From assembly GCA_910587145.1 (NCBI GenBank), contig CAJUMH010000013.1, forward strand, positions 39,342-66,628: DNA of 27,287 nucleotides. Reading direction: 5' to 3'. Of the stretch, positions 6,633 to 14,599 are shown one piece after another (the stretch's first letter is position 1; the number at the start of each line of letters is the position of its first letter). This DNA comes from an uncultured Ruthenibacterium sp. Lineage in GTDB: Bacteria > Bacillota > Clostridia > Oscillospirales > Ruminococcaceae. The notes under the pieces are model-generated. The model saw only the letters and a list, made by a program, of their open reading frames with translations, made no database searches and had not been told where the DNA came from. Made by a program: the position numbers and the translations under genes.

Positions 6633-6747
6633 ACGAATGCCGCTCCGGCGGGCGGGGCAGAGCCAAGGGTGCCGCGGCGTCTGTGCATGGGCGCCGTTTT
6701 TTATGGAAGATCGGAACAGCGGGGTCCGCAGCCCGGCCACTACAACG

Positions 6748-7161
6748 TTAAAGCTGCCCGGGACGGGAGCTTCTGGCCCCCAAAAAGGGGAGCCGTTTTC
6801 GGCTTCGGCTTCTCAGCACTGCCAGCACCGGCAGGCAGAGCAAAAACCAGAAAAAGCTGAACAGCGGACAGATCTGCCCCAGCACGTTGGCAAATTCATG
6901 GCTGTAATCCCAAACCTCCCAGCCAAGCCACAGGTTGACAAGCACGCCCACGGCAAATTCCGCTGCCGTGATGAACCCGGCGCTCAGGGCCGCTTGGCCC
7001 ACAAGAGACATTGCGGGAAACCGGCGCGCGATCCATACCAGTGCCAGCACGCAGACGCCGCCGAGCAGCGCCATGCTCCAATGCGTGCGGCCGCGCGCAG
7101 CAAGCTCGATGCACGGATATCCCACGGCCCCTACGGCAAACGCCGCCGCTTTTTTCTTCAT
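6748..7161 (-). CDS. small CmpB-like membrane protein (putative ABC transporter type IV family)
   Basis: The 137-residue product has four likely membrane segments. The motifs GYPCIELAARGRTHWSMALLG, EFAVGVLVNLWLGWEVWDYS and NVLGQICPLFSFFWF resemble the CmpB/'ABC-transporter type IV' family of small Firmicute membrane proteins, whose function is unproven. I chose ATG 7161 because AAGGGTGG lies eight bases upstream. An in-frame ATG at 7182 has no such site. The gene lies upstream of spoIIP in the same direction, with 225 bp between them, so cotranscription is possible but not shown. The C-terminus is basic. The family match is by motif memory. Confidence 0.75.
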   Translation of the reverse strand: MKKKAAAFAVGAVGYPCIELAARGRTHWSMALLGGVCVLALVWIARRFPAMSLVGQAALSAGFITAAEFAVGVLVNLWLGWEVWDYSHEFANVLGQICPLFSFFWFLLCLPVLAVLRSRSRKRLPFLGARSSRPGQL

Positions 7162-7264
7162 CAGCGATCCCACCCTTTGCATGATACGGATAGGATGCGC
7201 CTTTTTCCGGGAAATATATCGATAGACCGAGAGAAATATTATATTGATAAGCCAAGAGAAGGCA

Positions 7265-7294
7265 TTGCTATTTTTTATAAGAATGTGCTACAAT
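7265..7294 (+). promoter_or_regulatory. sigma-A-type promoter of the GT2-rfb block
   Basis: TTGCTA (7265-7270) and TACAAT (7289-7294) are spaced by 18 bp in a locally AT-rich stretch. They lie 30 bp before the start of the glycosyltransferase gene. Confidence 0.6.
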
Positions 7295-7323
7295 AAAGAA
7301 AACTTTTAAAACGGAACAGAGGG

Positions 7324-8115
7324 ATGGCGTTGCAGCAAACAAGGGCCAGCGCGTGCATTGTGGTTTATAACGGCGGCGAGGAGGCGGCTGCGGCCGCACA
7401 CTCGCTGTTAGAACATACCAAGGGTGTGGCGCTGTCACTTACGCTCGTGGACAACGCCTCGCCGGACGGCGCGGGCGCATGGCTGCAGGAACAGGATTTT
7501 GGCCCGCAGGTACGGGTGCTGCGCCTTGCGCAGAATGCCGGCTTCGGGCGGGGGCACAACGCCGTACTGCCGGCGCTTGCAAGCGAGCCAAGCGATTATC
7601 ACTTTGTCGTCAACCCCGATATCACGTTGGGCGACGATGCAATCTCGCAGCTGTGCGCATGGATGGACGCAAACCCGGACGTTGTGATGGCGACGCCGCG
7701 CCTGCTGTTTCCGGACGGCACGGAGCAGTATACGGCCAAGCGGCGCCCCACCTTTTTGGCGCTGCTGGCGCGCCAGCTGCCGCTGCCCTTTTTGAAAGGC
7801 GTTGAAGCGCATTACCTGATGCGCGATGCCGATTTGACGAAGCCGCAGGAGATCGATTTTTGCACCGGATGCTTTTTTGTAATGCGCACCAAAGCATTCT
7901 GCGAAATGGGCGGTTTTGACGAGAATTATTTTATGTACGTGGAGGATGCCGACATCACGCGCAGGGCGCAGGAATACGGCAAGGTGATGTATGTGCCGGA
8001 CGCGTATGTTTATCATGCGTGGCACCGCGACACCCGCAGGAAATGGAAAAATTTCTGGATGCAGGTGCGCTCGATGCTGCGCTACTGGCACAAATGGGGT
8101 TTTCGGCTGATATAG
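7324..8115 (+). CDS. GT2-family glycosyltransferase (rhamnosyltransferase-like)
   Basis: This 263-residue protein is a family-2 (GT-A fold) glycosyltransferase of the WbbL/rhamnosyltransferase type. It transfers a sugar from a nucleotide donor, plausibly dTDP-rhamnose given its neighbours, onto a lipid-linked or polysaccharide acceptor at the cytoplasmic face. Motifs in order are the N-terminal strand CIVVYN (11-16), LVDNAS (41-46), NAGFGRGHN (71-79), the metal-binding NPD (97-99), CTGCFFVMR, and FDENYFMYVEDADITRRA carrying the likely catalytic acid. There is no membrane segment. ATG 7324 has only a weak AGAGGG ahead of it. It heads the block that continues with rfbA, rfbD and rfbB. The exact acceptor cannot be read from sequence. 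Confidence 0.92.
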   Translation: MALQQTRASACIVVYNGGEEAAAAAHSLLEHTKGVALSLTLVDNASPDGAGAWLQEQDFGPQVRVLRLAQNAGFGRGHNAVLPALASEPSDYHFVVNPDITLGDDAISQLCAWMDANPDVVMATPRLLFPDGTEQYTAKRRPTFLALLARQLPLPFLKGVEAHYLMRDADLTKPQEIDFCTGCFFVMRTKAFCEMGGFDENYFMYVEDADITRRAQEYGKVMYVPDAYVYHAWHRDTRRKWKNFWMQVRSMLRYWHKWGFRLI

Positions 8116-8204
8116 CGTAAGAGGGACGGAACGCGGTGCAGGCGCGGCGCTTTCCGGCCTTGGAAAAACAGGAGAAAGAGCGTAAAACAGAGGAGGGCAA
8201 AACC

Positions 8205-9089
8205 ATGAAGGGGATCATTCTGGCCGGCGGAGCCGGCACGCGGCTGTACCCGCTGACGATGGTGACATCCAAACAGCTGCTGCCCGTATATGATAAGCCG
8301 ATGGTGTATTATCCGCTTTCGACGCTGATGCTCGCGGGCATTCAGGAGATCCTGATCATCTCTACCCCCGAGGATACACCGCGCTTTGAGGCGCTTTTGG
8401 GCGACGGCGCTCAGTTTGGTGTGCGCCTTTCCTATAAGGTGCAGCCTTCGCCGGACGGGCTTGCGCAGGCGTTTTTGCTGGGAGAGGAATTCATCGCGGG
8501 CGAGCCGTGCGCGATGGTGCTGGGCGATAATATCTTCTACGGCAACGGCTTTTCCAAGCTGCTGCGCGCGGCGGCGGAAAGCGCCCAAAACGGCCGCGCC
8601 ACCGTGTTCGGCTATTACGTCAACGATCCCGAGCGCTTCGGCATTGTGGAATTCGACGAGGCGGGCAAGGTGATCTCGGTGGAAGAAAAGCCCGTGCAGC
8701 CAAAATCGAATTACGCGATCACCGGCCTGTATTTCTACGACCGGCGCGTGGTGGAGCTGGCAAAGCAGGTAAAGCCCTCGGCGCGCGGTGAGCTGGAGAT
8801 CACCACGCTGAACGATCTGTACCTGCAAAAGGGCGATTTGAACGTGCAGCTTTTGGGCCGGGGCTTCGCGTGGCTGGACACCGGCACGATGGACAGTCTG
8901 GTGGACGCGGCCGATTTTGTGCGCATGGTGGAAAAACGGCAGGGCGTAAAGATCTCGGCGCCCGAGGAGATCGCCTACAAAAACGGCTGGATCGGAAAAG
9001 CGACGCTGCTGGAAAGCGCCGAGCGCTACGGCAAGAGCCCCTATGGGCAGCACCTGCGCCAGGTGGCGGAGAATAAGCTGCAATATTAA
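8205..9089 (+). CDS. rfbA: glucose-1-phosphate thymidylyltransferase (RfbA/RmlA)
   Basis: RfbA makes dTDP-glucose from dTTP and glucose-1-phosphate, the first step of dTDP-L-rhamnose synthesis. The 294-residue protein has the family's usual length. It opens with the nucleotide-binding loop LAGGAGTRLYPLT, followed by SKQLLPVYDKPMVYYPLS. Later come LGDNIFYG and the sugar-site region VEEKPVQPKSNYAITGLYFYD, then RGELEITTLNDLY and WLDTGTMDSL. The start is ATG 8205, with AGGAGGG seven bases upstream. The frame extends further back but without family residues. It follows the glycosyltransferase by 89 bp and precedes rfbD. Confidence 0.97.
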   Translation: MKGIILAGGAGTRLYPLTMVTSKQLLPVYDKPMVYYPLSTLMLAGIQEILIISTPEDTPRFEALLGDGAQFGVRLSYKVQPSPDGLAQAFLLGEEFIAGEPCAMVLGDNIFYGNGFSKLLRAAAESAQNGRATVFGYYVNDPERFGIVEFDEAGKVISVEEKPVQPKSNYAITGLYFYDRRVVELAKQVKPSARGELEITTLNDLYLQKGDLNVQLLGRGFAWLDTGTMDSLVDAADFVRMVEKRQGVKISAPEEIAYKNGWIGKATLLESAERYGKSPYGQHLRQVAENKLQY

Positions 9090-9238
9090 AAAGATCCGCC
9101 GCAAGCTGTAAAAGGTGCCGCGCCGCCGCAAAAAACGGGCGGGCTTGTACGGCAGAAAAACCCAAAAGCGCCGCGCCCGGCCGAAGCGATAAAGCCGGAA
9201 CGGGCGGCAGGAAAGACGCAAAGCGAAAGGAGCCATGT

Positions 9239-10141
9239 ATGAAAATACTCATCACCGGCGCGAACGGGCAGCTGGGCAGCGAGCTGCGGCGCTGCCTTGC
9301 CGCGGGCCAAAGCGAGCTGGGGCCGCTGCCTGCAAAGCTGCGGCACGCCACGGTGCTGGCAACGGATGTGGATACGCTGGATATTACGAATCGCCACGAG
9401 GTGGCGGCGTATGTGCGCCATCACGCGCCGGACGCCATTCTCTCCTGCGCGGCGTATACCAATGTAGACGGCTGCGAAACCAACCCGGAAGCGGCCTTTG
9501 CGGTAAACGCCATCGGCGCGCGCAATCTGGCGATGGCCGCCGAGGAAATCGGAGCAAAGCTGATGCACATTTCCACCGATTATGTGTTCCCCGGCGACGC
9601 GAAAGCGCCTGTATGGGAATACGAAACGCCCGCGCCGCGCTCGGTGTACGGAAAGACAAAGCTGCTGGGCGAGGCGTATGTGCAGCAGTTCTGCTCGCAT
9701 TATTTTATTGTGCGCACGGCGTGGCTGTACGGCTACACGGGCGGCAATTTTGTCAAAACCATGCTGCGGCTGGCAAAGGCGAACGGCAGCGTCGCCGTGG
9801 TAAACGATCAGCTGGGCAGCCCCACCAATGCGGCAGATCTTGCGCACGAGCTGCTGCAGCTGCTGGTGACGAAGGAATACGGCGTCTATCACTGCACGGG
9901 CGGGGGCGTGTGCTCGTGGTATGATTTTACATGCGAAATCGTGCGGCTTTCGGGCATTCCCGCCACGGTAACACCCTGCTCGACGCAGGAATATATCGCA
10001 AACGCCAAAAAGACGGTGGCGGCGCGCCCGGCCTATTCGGCGCTGGAAAACGCGATGCTGAAGGCGACCGTAGGCAACGAGATGCGCAGCTGGAAGGAAG
10101 CGCTCGCCTGCTTTTTTGAACATTACCAACCGGAGGAATAA
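9239..10141 (+). CDS. rfbD: dTDP-4-dehydrorhamnose reductase (RfbD/RmlD)
   Basis: RfbD carries out the last step of dTDP-L-rhamnose synthesis, NAD(P)H reduction of dTDP-4-keto-L-rhamnose. The 300-residue extended-SDR protein has the cofactor loop GANGQLG (7-13), the catalytic triad residues in STD (112-114) and YGKTK (Tyr137, Lys141), and the family segment SCAAYTNVDGCE. AAAGGAG lies seven bases before ATG 9239; an overlapping ATG at 9235 is out of frame. It is four bases upstream of rfbB, so the two are surely one transcript. The 149-bp gap after rfbA carries no gene, although rfbC often lies near this position in other genomes. Confidence 0.96.
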   Translation: MKILITGANGQLGSELRRCLAAGQSELGPLPAKLRHATVLATDVDTLDITNRHEVAAYVRHHAPDAILSCAAYTNVDGCETNPEAAFAVNAIGARNLAMAAEEIGAKLMHISTDYVFPGDAKAPVWEYETPAPRSVYGKTKLLGEAYVQQFCSHYFIVRTAWLYGYTGGNFVKTMLRLAKANGSVAVVNDQLGSPTNAADLAHELLQLLVTKEYGVYHCTGGGVCSWYDFTCEIVRLSGIPATVTPCSTQEYIANAKKTVAARPAYSALENAMLKATVGNEMRSWKEALACFFEHYQPEE

Positions 10142-10144
10142 ACG

Positions 10145-11200
10145 ATGAAAACCTATCTTGTTACCGGCGGCGCCGGATTTATCGGTTCAAACTTTGTGTT
10201 GTATATGCTGAACAAATATCAGGAGATCCGCATAGTGAACGTGGACAAGCTCACTTACGCGGGCAATCTGGAAAATCTGAAAAGCATCGAGGGCGACAGC
10301 CGGCACGTTTTTGTGCAGGCCGATATCTGCGACCGCGCGGCCATGGAGGCGCTGTTCGGGCGGTATGATTTCGATTACGTGATCAACTTCGCGGCAGAGA
10401 CGCATGTCGATCGCAGCATCACGGGCCCCGAGGTGTTTGTGGCAACCAATATCGGCGGCACAATGAACCTTCTGCAATGCGCTAAAAACGCCTGGTGCCG
10501 GGACGGCGCGTGGGCGCCGGGCAAAAAGTATCTGCAGGTTTCAACGGACGAGGTGTACGGCAGCCTCGGCGAGACGGGCTATTTTACCGAGACAACGCCG
10601 CTGGACCCGCACAGCCCTTATTCCGCCAGCAAAACGGGCGCCGATCTGCTGGTGAAGGCGTTTCACGATACGTACGGCATGCCCGTGAACATCACGCGCT
10701 GCTCCAACAACTACGGGCCGTACCAGTTCCCGGAAAAGCTGATCCCGCTGATGATCAACAATGCGAGAGGGAAAAAGCACCTGCCTGTATACGGCGACGG
10801 CATGAACGTGCGCGATTGGCTGTATGTGGAGGATCACTGCAAGGCCATCGACATGGTGGCGGAAAACGGCCGAGACGGCGAGGTGTATAACGTGGGCGGC
10901 CACAACGAGCGCCCGAACATCTTTATCGTGAAAAAGATCATTGAGATTCTGCACGATGCCGTTGATCCCGCCATCGACGAGACGCTGATCCGCTATGTGG
11001 AGGACCGCAAGGGCCACGACCGCCGCTACGGCATTGATCCGGAGAAGATCAAAAACGAGCTGGGCTGGTACCCCGAGACTGCGTTTGAGGTGGGCATCGA
11101 AAAGACCATCCGCTGGTACCTCGCCAACGAGGCGTGGATGAACGGCGTTACAAGCGGGGCGTATCAGAAGTATTACGAGGAGATGTACAAAAACCGGTAA
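10145..11200 (+). CDS. rfbB: dTDP-glucose 4,6-dehydratase (RfbB/RmlB)
   Basis: RfbB converts dTDP-glucose to dTDP-4-keto-6-deoxyglucose with bound NAD+, the second step towards dTDP-rhamnose. The 351-residue protein has the Rossmann motif TGGAGFIGS (7-15), FAAETHVDRS (82-91), catalytic STDE (133-136) and YSASK (Tyr159, Lys163), and RCSNNYGPYQFPEKLIPLM. Length and all key residues are as in characterised RmlB. The start is ATG 10145, three bases after the rfbD stop, with GGAGGAAT overlapping the end of rfbD. A strong terminator follows at 11362. Confidence 0.97.
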   Translation: MKTYLVTGGAGFIGSNFVLYMLNKYQEIRIVNVDKLTYAGNLENLKSIEGDSRHVFVQADICDRAAMEALFGRYDFDYVINFAAETHVDRSITGPEVFVATNIGGTMNLLQCAKNAWCRDGAWAPGKKYLQVSTDEVYGSLGETGYFTETTPLDPHSPYSASKTGADLLVKAFHDTYGMPVNITRCSNNYGPYQFPEKLIPLMINNARGKKHLPVYGDGMNVRDWLYVEDHCKAIDMVAENGRDGEVYNVGGHNERPNIFIVKKIIEILHDAVDPAIDETLIRYVEDRKGHDRRYGIDPEKIKNELGWYPETAFEVGIEKTIRWYLANEAWMNGVTSGAYQKYYEEMYKNR

Positions 11201-11518
11201 GACGGCAGACGGGGGATCGGGGGAGATCCTGCAATGCGGCAAAACGGTTTTCGCCGCAAAATTGCCGCAAAACAAAAAGCGCATCGGATCCGGCGCCTCC
11301 TGCGCCGCTTTGCCGGATGCCGCACCGCTTTGCGCAAAGAGCTCCGCTGAAAAACACAAGACCGGCGCCCTTTTCGGCCTGAAACGGCCAAAAAGGGCGC
11401 CGGCTTTGTTTTTTAGGCAGTTTGCTGCGCAAAAAGGCGCAAAGCGGGAAACGCCGAACAGGGCGGTTTCGCCTTCCGATGAGGCCTCCCGCAATGGGGC
11501 TATGCCCAAAATGTTTGC
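11201..11518. other. intergenic region between convergent rfbB and malQ
   Basis: About 318 bases without a gene. Apart from the terminator at 11362-11414 it holds GC-rich, weakly repetitive DNA (several GCGCAAA and GCCGCAAAA stretches) and no convincing promoter or RNA. Confidence 0.7.
11362..11414. terminator. bidirectional terminator between rfbB and malQ
   Basis: Arms 11362-11379 and 11386-11403 form an 18-bp stem with one mismatch around TGAAAC. It is followed by TTTGTTTTTT on the plus strand and by TTGTGTTTTT on the minus strand. It suits both converging genes. Confidence 0.88.
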
Positions 11519-12994
11519 TTACCCTCTTGCGTACAGCTTCGTGAGCGCGGCGATTTTTCGGGCGTTGGCCGCGCTCAGCGCATCGGGCAGGGCGCGCCAT
11601 GTCCAGTTGACGCCGTTTACGGTGGACGGCGTATTGATGCGCGCCGCGGCACCGAGGCCGAGATGATCGGCCAGCGGAATGATGCACAGCTCGCCGGGGC
11701 TTGCCAGCGCGCCGCGCACAAGGCCTGCGGCATAGCCCTCCTTTGCGTTCAGGCCCAAATAGCCCGCCGCCTTTTTGCGCTCGGCGGGCGAGGCGGTTTT
11801 GAACCACGCCGCCGCCGTGGTGTTGTCGTGCGTGCCCGTATACACCACGCAGTGCACGGGATGATTGTGCGGCAGGTATTCGCTGTCGCCCGGGCCAAAC
11901 GCGAACTGCAGCACCTTCATGCCGGGGAAGCCGCTGTCCTTGAGCAGCCGATAGACGCTGGGGAACAGCTCGCCCAGGTCCTCGGCGATGATGGGCACAT
12001 CGCCCAGCGCCTGTTTTACAGCGCAAAACAGCTTCATGCCGGGGCCCGTGCGCCATTCGCCCTCCCGCGCGGTTTTGGCCCCGTAGGGGATGGCATAGTA
12101 TGTATCAAAGCCTCGAAAATGATCGATGCGCAGCCGATCGTAAAACTCCAGCGCATAGCGGATGCGCCGCACCCACCACGCGTAGCCGGTTTTTTCGTGA
12201 TAATCCCAGCTGTACAGCGGGTTGCCCCACAGCTGGCCATCCTCAGAAAACGCGTCGGGCGGGCAGCCTGCCACCTCGGCGGGCGCGCCGTCCTTTCCCA
12301 GCAAAAACAGCTCCGGCGAGGCCCACGCGTCTGCGCTGTCCGCCGCCACATAAATGGGAATGTCCCCCATCAGCTCGACGCCGTTTTCGGCGGCATGATC
12401 CTTCAGCGCCATCCACTGACGGCGGAATTCGTATTGGCAGAACTTCCAGAAATGCACCTCGTTTTCATGCTCGGCATACAGGCGCTCGATGGCCTCCTTT
12501 TGGTGCAGGCGCATATCCTCGGGCCATTCCAGATAGTGCTTTCCGCCGTTCAGGCCCTTGGCTGTCATATACAGCGCATAATCCTCCAGCCACCAGCCCT
12601 GCTCGTAGCAAAACCGGTAGTAGTCGTCCGGGTACCAGGCCGAAAACCGCGCAAATGCCTTGCGCAGTACGGAAAAGCGCACCTGATACAGCTTTCCGTA
12701 ATCCACGGCCGCCTCGCGTTTGCCGTAATCGAGCGATTCATATTCCCCTTTTTTCAAAAGGCCCTCTTTGCGCAGCAAATCGAGATCGATAAAATAGGGG
12801 CTGCCGGCAAACGCCGAACAGCTCTGATAGGGGCTGTCGCCGTAGCCCGTGGGCGACAGCGGCAGCAGCTGCCACACAGACTGCCCCGCCTTTTTTAAAA
12901 AATCAACAAACGCAAACGCCGGCTTGCCCAGCGTTCCGATCCCGTAGGCGCCGGGCAGGCTGGCCATGGGCATTAAAATTCCACTTTTTCGCAT
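11519..12994 (-). CDS. malQ: 4-alpha-glucanotransferase (MalQ, amylomaltase)
   Basis: MalQ transfers alpha-1,4-glucan segments between maltodextrins, in cytoplasmic glycogen and maltose metabolism. The 491-residue protein is a single-domain GH77 enzyme. Visible are GYGDSPYQSCSAFAGSPYFIDLD near the N-terminus, GDIPIYVAADSAD, and the 250s-loop segment PPDAFSEDGQLWGNPLYSW. The catalytic residues are the nucleophile Asp in RIDHFRGF, the acid/base Glu in IIAEDLG and the third Asp in TGTHDN. AAGGAGGA four bases before ATG 12994 fixes the start; the frame is open for 17 more codons upstream without support. It is divergent from the alaX-type gene and convergent with rfbB. A TATAAT at 13081-13086 may be its -10. 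Confidence 0.97.
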   Translation of the reverse strand: MRKSGILMPMASLPGAYGIGTLGKPAFAFVDFLKKAGQSVWQLLPLSPTGYGDSPYQSCSAFAGSPYFIDLDLLRKEGLLKKGEYESLDYGKREAAVDYGKLYQVRFSVLRKAFARFSAWYPDDYYRFCYEQGWWLEDYALYMTAKGLNGGKHYLEWPEDMRLHQKEAIERLYAEHENEVHFWKFCQYEFRRQWMALKDHAAENGVELMGDIPIYVAADSADAWASPELFLLGKDGAPAEVAGCPPDAFSEDGQLWGNPLYSWDYHEKTGYAWWVRRIRYALEFYDRLRIDHFRGFDTYYAIPYGAKTAREGEWRTGPGMKLFCAVKQALGDVPIIAEDLGELFPSVYRLLKDSGFPGMKVLQFAFGPGDSEYLPHNHPVHCVVYTGTHDNTTAAAWFKTASPAERKKAAGYLGLNAKEGYAAGLVRGALASPGELCIIPLADHLGLGAAARINTPSTVNGVNWTWRALPDALSAANARKIAALTKLYARG

Positions 12995-13080
12995 AAATTC
13001 CTCCTTCGCCCCATCTGGTTTGGAAAGCCCGGCGAGGAAAGCCAAAGCCCCCCAAAAAGGGCTGATGATGCTATACTTGC

Positions 13081-13086
13081 ATTATA
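13081..13086 (-). promoter_or_regulatory. possible -10 box for malQ
   Basis: A consensus TATAAT lies on the minus strand 87 bp before the malQ start. No clear -35 is seen 16-18 bp further out (closest is GACAAA), so the assignment rests mainly on the -10. Confidence 0.4.
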
Positions 13087-13108
13087 GTACAAATTGCGCT
13101 GTTTTTGT

Positions 13109-13132
13109 CGCCGAAAAATCGGCGCTTTTTTT
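13109..13132 (+). terminator. intrinsic terminator-like hairpin upstream of the alaX-type gene
   Basis: CGCCGA (13109-13114) and TCGGCG (13119-13124) pair around AAAA and are followed by C and seven Ts on the plus strand. No plus-strand gene ends here. It either shields the alaX promoter from read-through or attenuates a longer leader. Confidence 0.6.
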
Positions 13133-13166
13133 AGTGCTTTTGCCAAAAAAATATGATATGATAAAC

Positions 13167-13195
13167 TTGATAAAATACATCTTGCAAAGTATGAC
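13167..13195 (+). promoter_or_regulatory. promoter of the alaX-type gene
   Basis: TTGATA (13167-13172) and TATGAC (13190-13195) are spaced by 17 bp in AT-rich DNA, about 43 bp before the start codon. Other AT-rich boxes nearby (TATGAT at 13152 and 13157) are alternatives. Confidence 0.45.
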
Positions 13196-13237
13196 TGCTG
13201 AGCGGCAAAAATTTGCCCGGAAAGGAAGGAAGGTTCG

Positions 13238-14401
13238 ATGCCAAACACACGAAAACTTTACTACGAAGATGTTTTTTGCACGCAGTTTTGTGCTGCGGTA
13301 TTGAGCTGTACGCCGCAGAACGGAGATTTCGCCGTAACGCTGGACGCCACTGCCTTTTATCCCGAGGGCGGCGGGCAGCCGGCCGACCGGGGCGCGCTGG
13401 GCGGCGCCCGTGTACTGGATGTGCACGAAAAAGACGGCGAGATCATCCATACGGTTACCGCGCCGCTGCGCGTGGGCGAGGTAGTACAGGGCGATGTAGA
13501 CCGTCTGCGCCGGTTCGACCATATGCAGCAGCATACCGGCGAGCATCTTCTCAGCGGCATTGTCCGCGAGCAATTCAGCTACGAGAATGTGGGGTTCCGT
13601 ATCGGCGAGCGCGAGGTAACGGTGGATTTTTCCGGCCCGCTTACCGCTGCCGAGGTGGAGGAGCTGGAGCGCGCGGCCAACTGGGCGGTGTGGCAGGATC
13701 TTCCCGTCACGGTTTCCTGGCCCGACGCCGAGGCGCTGGCGCAGCTTTCGTATCGCAGCAAAAAGGAACTTTCCGGTGCGGTGCGCATTGTAACGATTGA
13801 AAACACGGACGTGTGCGCCTGCTGCGGCACACATGTGCCGCGCACGGGGCAGGTTGGCTCGGTGAAGATCATTTCGGCGCAAAGCTACAAGGGCGGCACA
13901 CGGCTTTCTCTTTTGTGCGGCAGGCGCGCATTTGCCGATTACTGCGCAAAATTTGAGAAGAACCGCGCCGTTTCCGCCATGCTGAGCGCAAAGCCGGACG
14001 AGACCGCGCAGGCTGTGGAACGGCTTTTGCGCGAAAACGAGGCGCTGCGCGCGGAAAAGGCCGCGCGGGAAAACCGTTTGTTTGCGCTGCGCGCGCAGTC
14101 TTTGGCGGGCGCGCGGAATGCGTTGGTATTTGAAGATGCGCTTTCTCCGGACGGCCTGCGCCGCCTGTGCATAGCGCTGTGCGCGGCGTGCCCGGGCGCT
14201 GCGGCGGCGTTTTCCGGCTCGGATGCGGAGGGCTGGCGCTATGCTGTCGGCGGCACGGGCGATGTGCACGCGCTCTGCAAAAAGATGAACGAGGCGCTGA
14301 ATGGCCGCGGCGGCGGCAAAGAGATCCAGCAGGGCACGGCCGCCTGCACCCGCGCGCAGATCGAGGCGTTTTTTGCGGCGGCCTTCGCGCCGAACGGCTA
14401 A
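13238..14401 (+). CDS. AlaX-type alanyl-tRNA editing hydrolase (long form with DHHA1 domain)
   Basis: Stand-alone AlaX proteins hydrolyse mischarged Ser- or Gly-tRNA(Ala), backing up the editing domain of alanyl-tRNA synthetase. This 387-residue member has the N-terminal beta-barrel half (TAFYPEGGGQPADRG), then the zinc editing site HTGEH (His99, His103) with CCGTH (Cys195, His199). A helical linker (about 225-285) follows, then a C-terminal DHHA1-like domain ending in the glycine-rich GRGGGKEIQQG. The long architecture is that of AlaX-L types. GGAAGGAAGG about five bases upstream supports ATG 13238. It reads divergently from malQ, with no obvious operon partner downstream. Confidence 0.92.
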   Translation: MPNTRKLYYEDVFCTQFCAAVLSCTPQNGDFAVTLDATAFYPEGGGQPADRGALGGARVLDVHEKDGEIIHTVTAPLRVGEVVQGDVDRLRRFDHMQQHTGEHLLSGIVREQFSYENVGFRIGEREVTVDFSGPLTAAEVEELERAANWAVWQDLPVTVSWPDAEALAQLSYRSKKELSGAVRIVTIENTDVCACCGTHVPRTGQVGSVKIISAQSYKGGTRLSLLCGRRAFADYCAKFEKNRAVSAMLSAKPDETAQAVERLLRENEALRAEKAARENRLFALRAQSLAGARNALVFEDALSPDGLRRLCIALCAACPGAAAAFSGSDAEGWRYAVGGTGDVHALCKKMNEALNGRGGGKEIQQGTAACTRAQIEAFFAAAFAPNG

Positions 14402-14599
14402 ACGGGCCGGCAGACGCATCGACGCAGAAGAAGGCCCCGGCCCGGATACGCGGGCACCGAACCCGGCCCGGCAAGGGGCGCGCGGATCCTTCGCGGCCCT
14501 GACAGCCGGCCCCGGATCGCGCGGATTTTCCGGCCTGCGGCCGGGAAGATCTGCGAATCGGCCGGTCCGCTTTGCAGAAAACAGAAAGGGATTCTACAG

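Noticed and set aside
6523..6640. Sigma-E promoter for spoIIP around a CATACAGC on the minus strand
   Set aside because: The -10-like piece is partial and no matching -35 lies at the right distance.
13000..13238. T-box or other riboswitch upstream of the alaX-type gene
   Set aside because: There is a terminator-like hairpin, but no T-box sequence or other known aptamer core can be seen.
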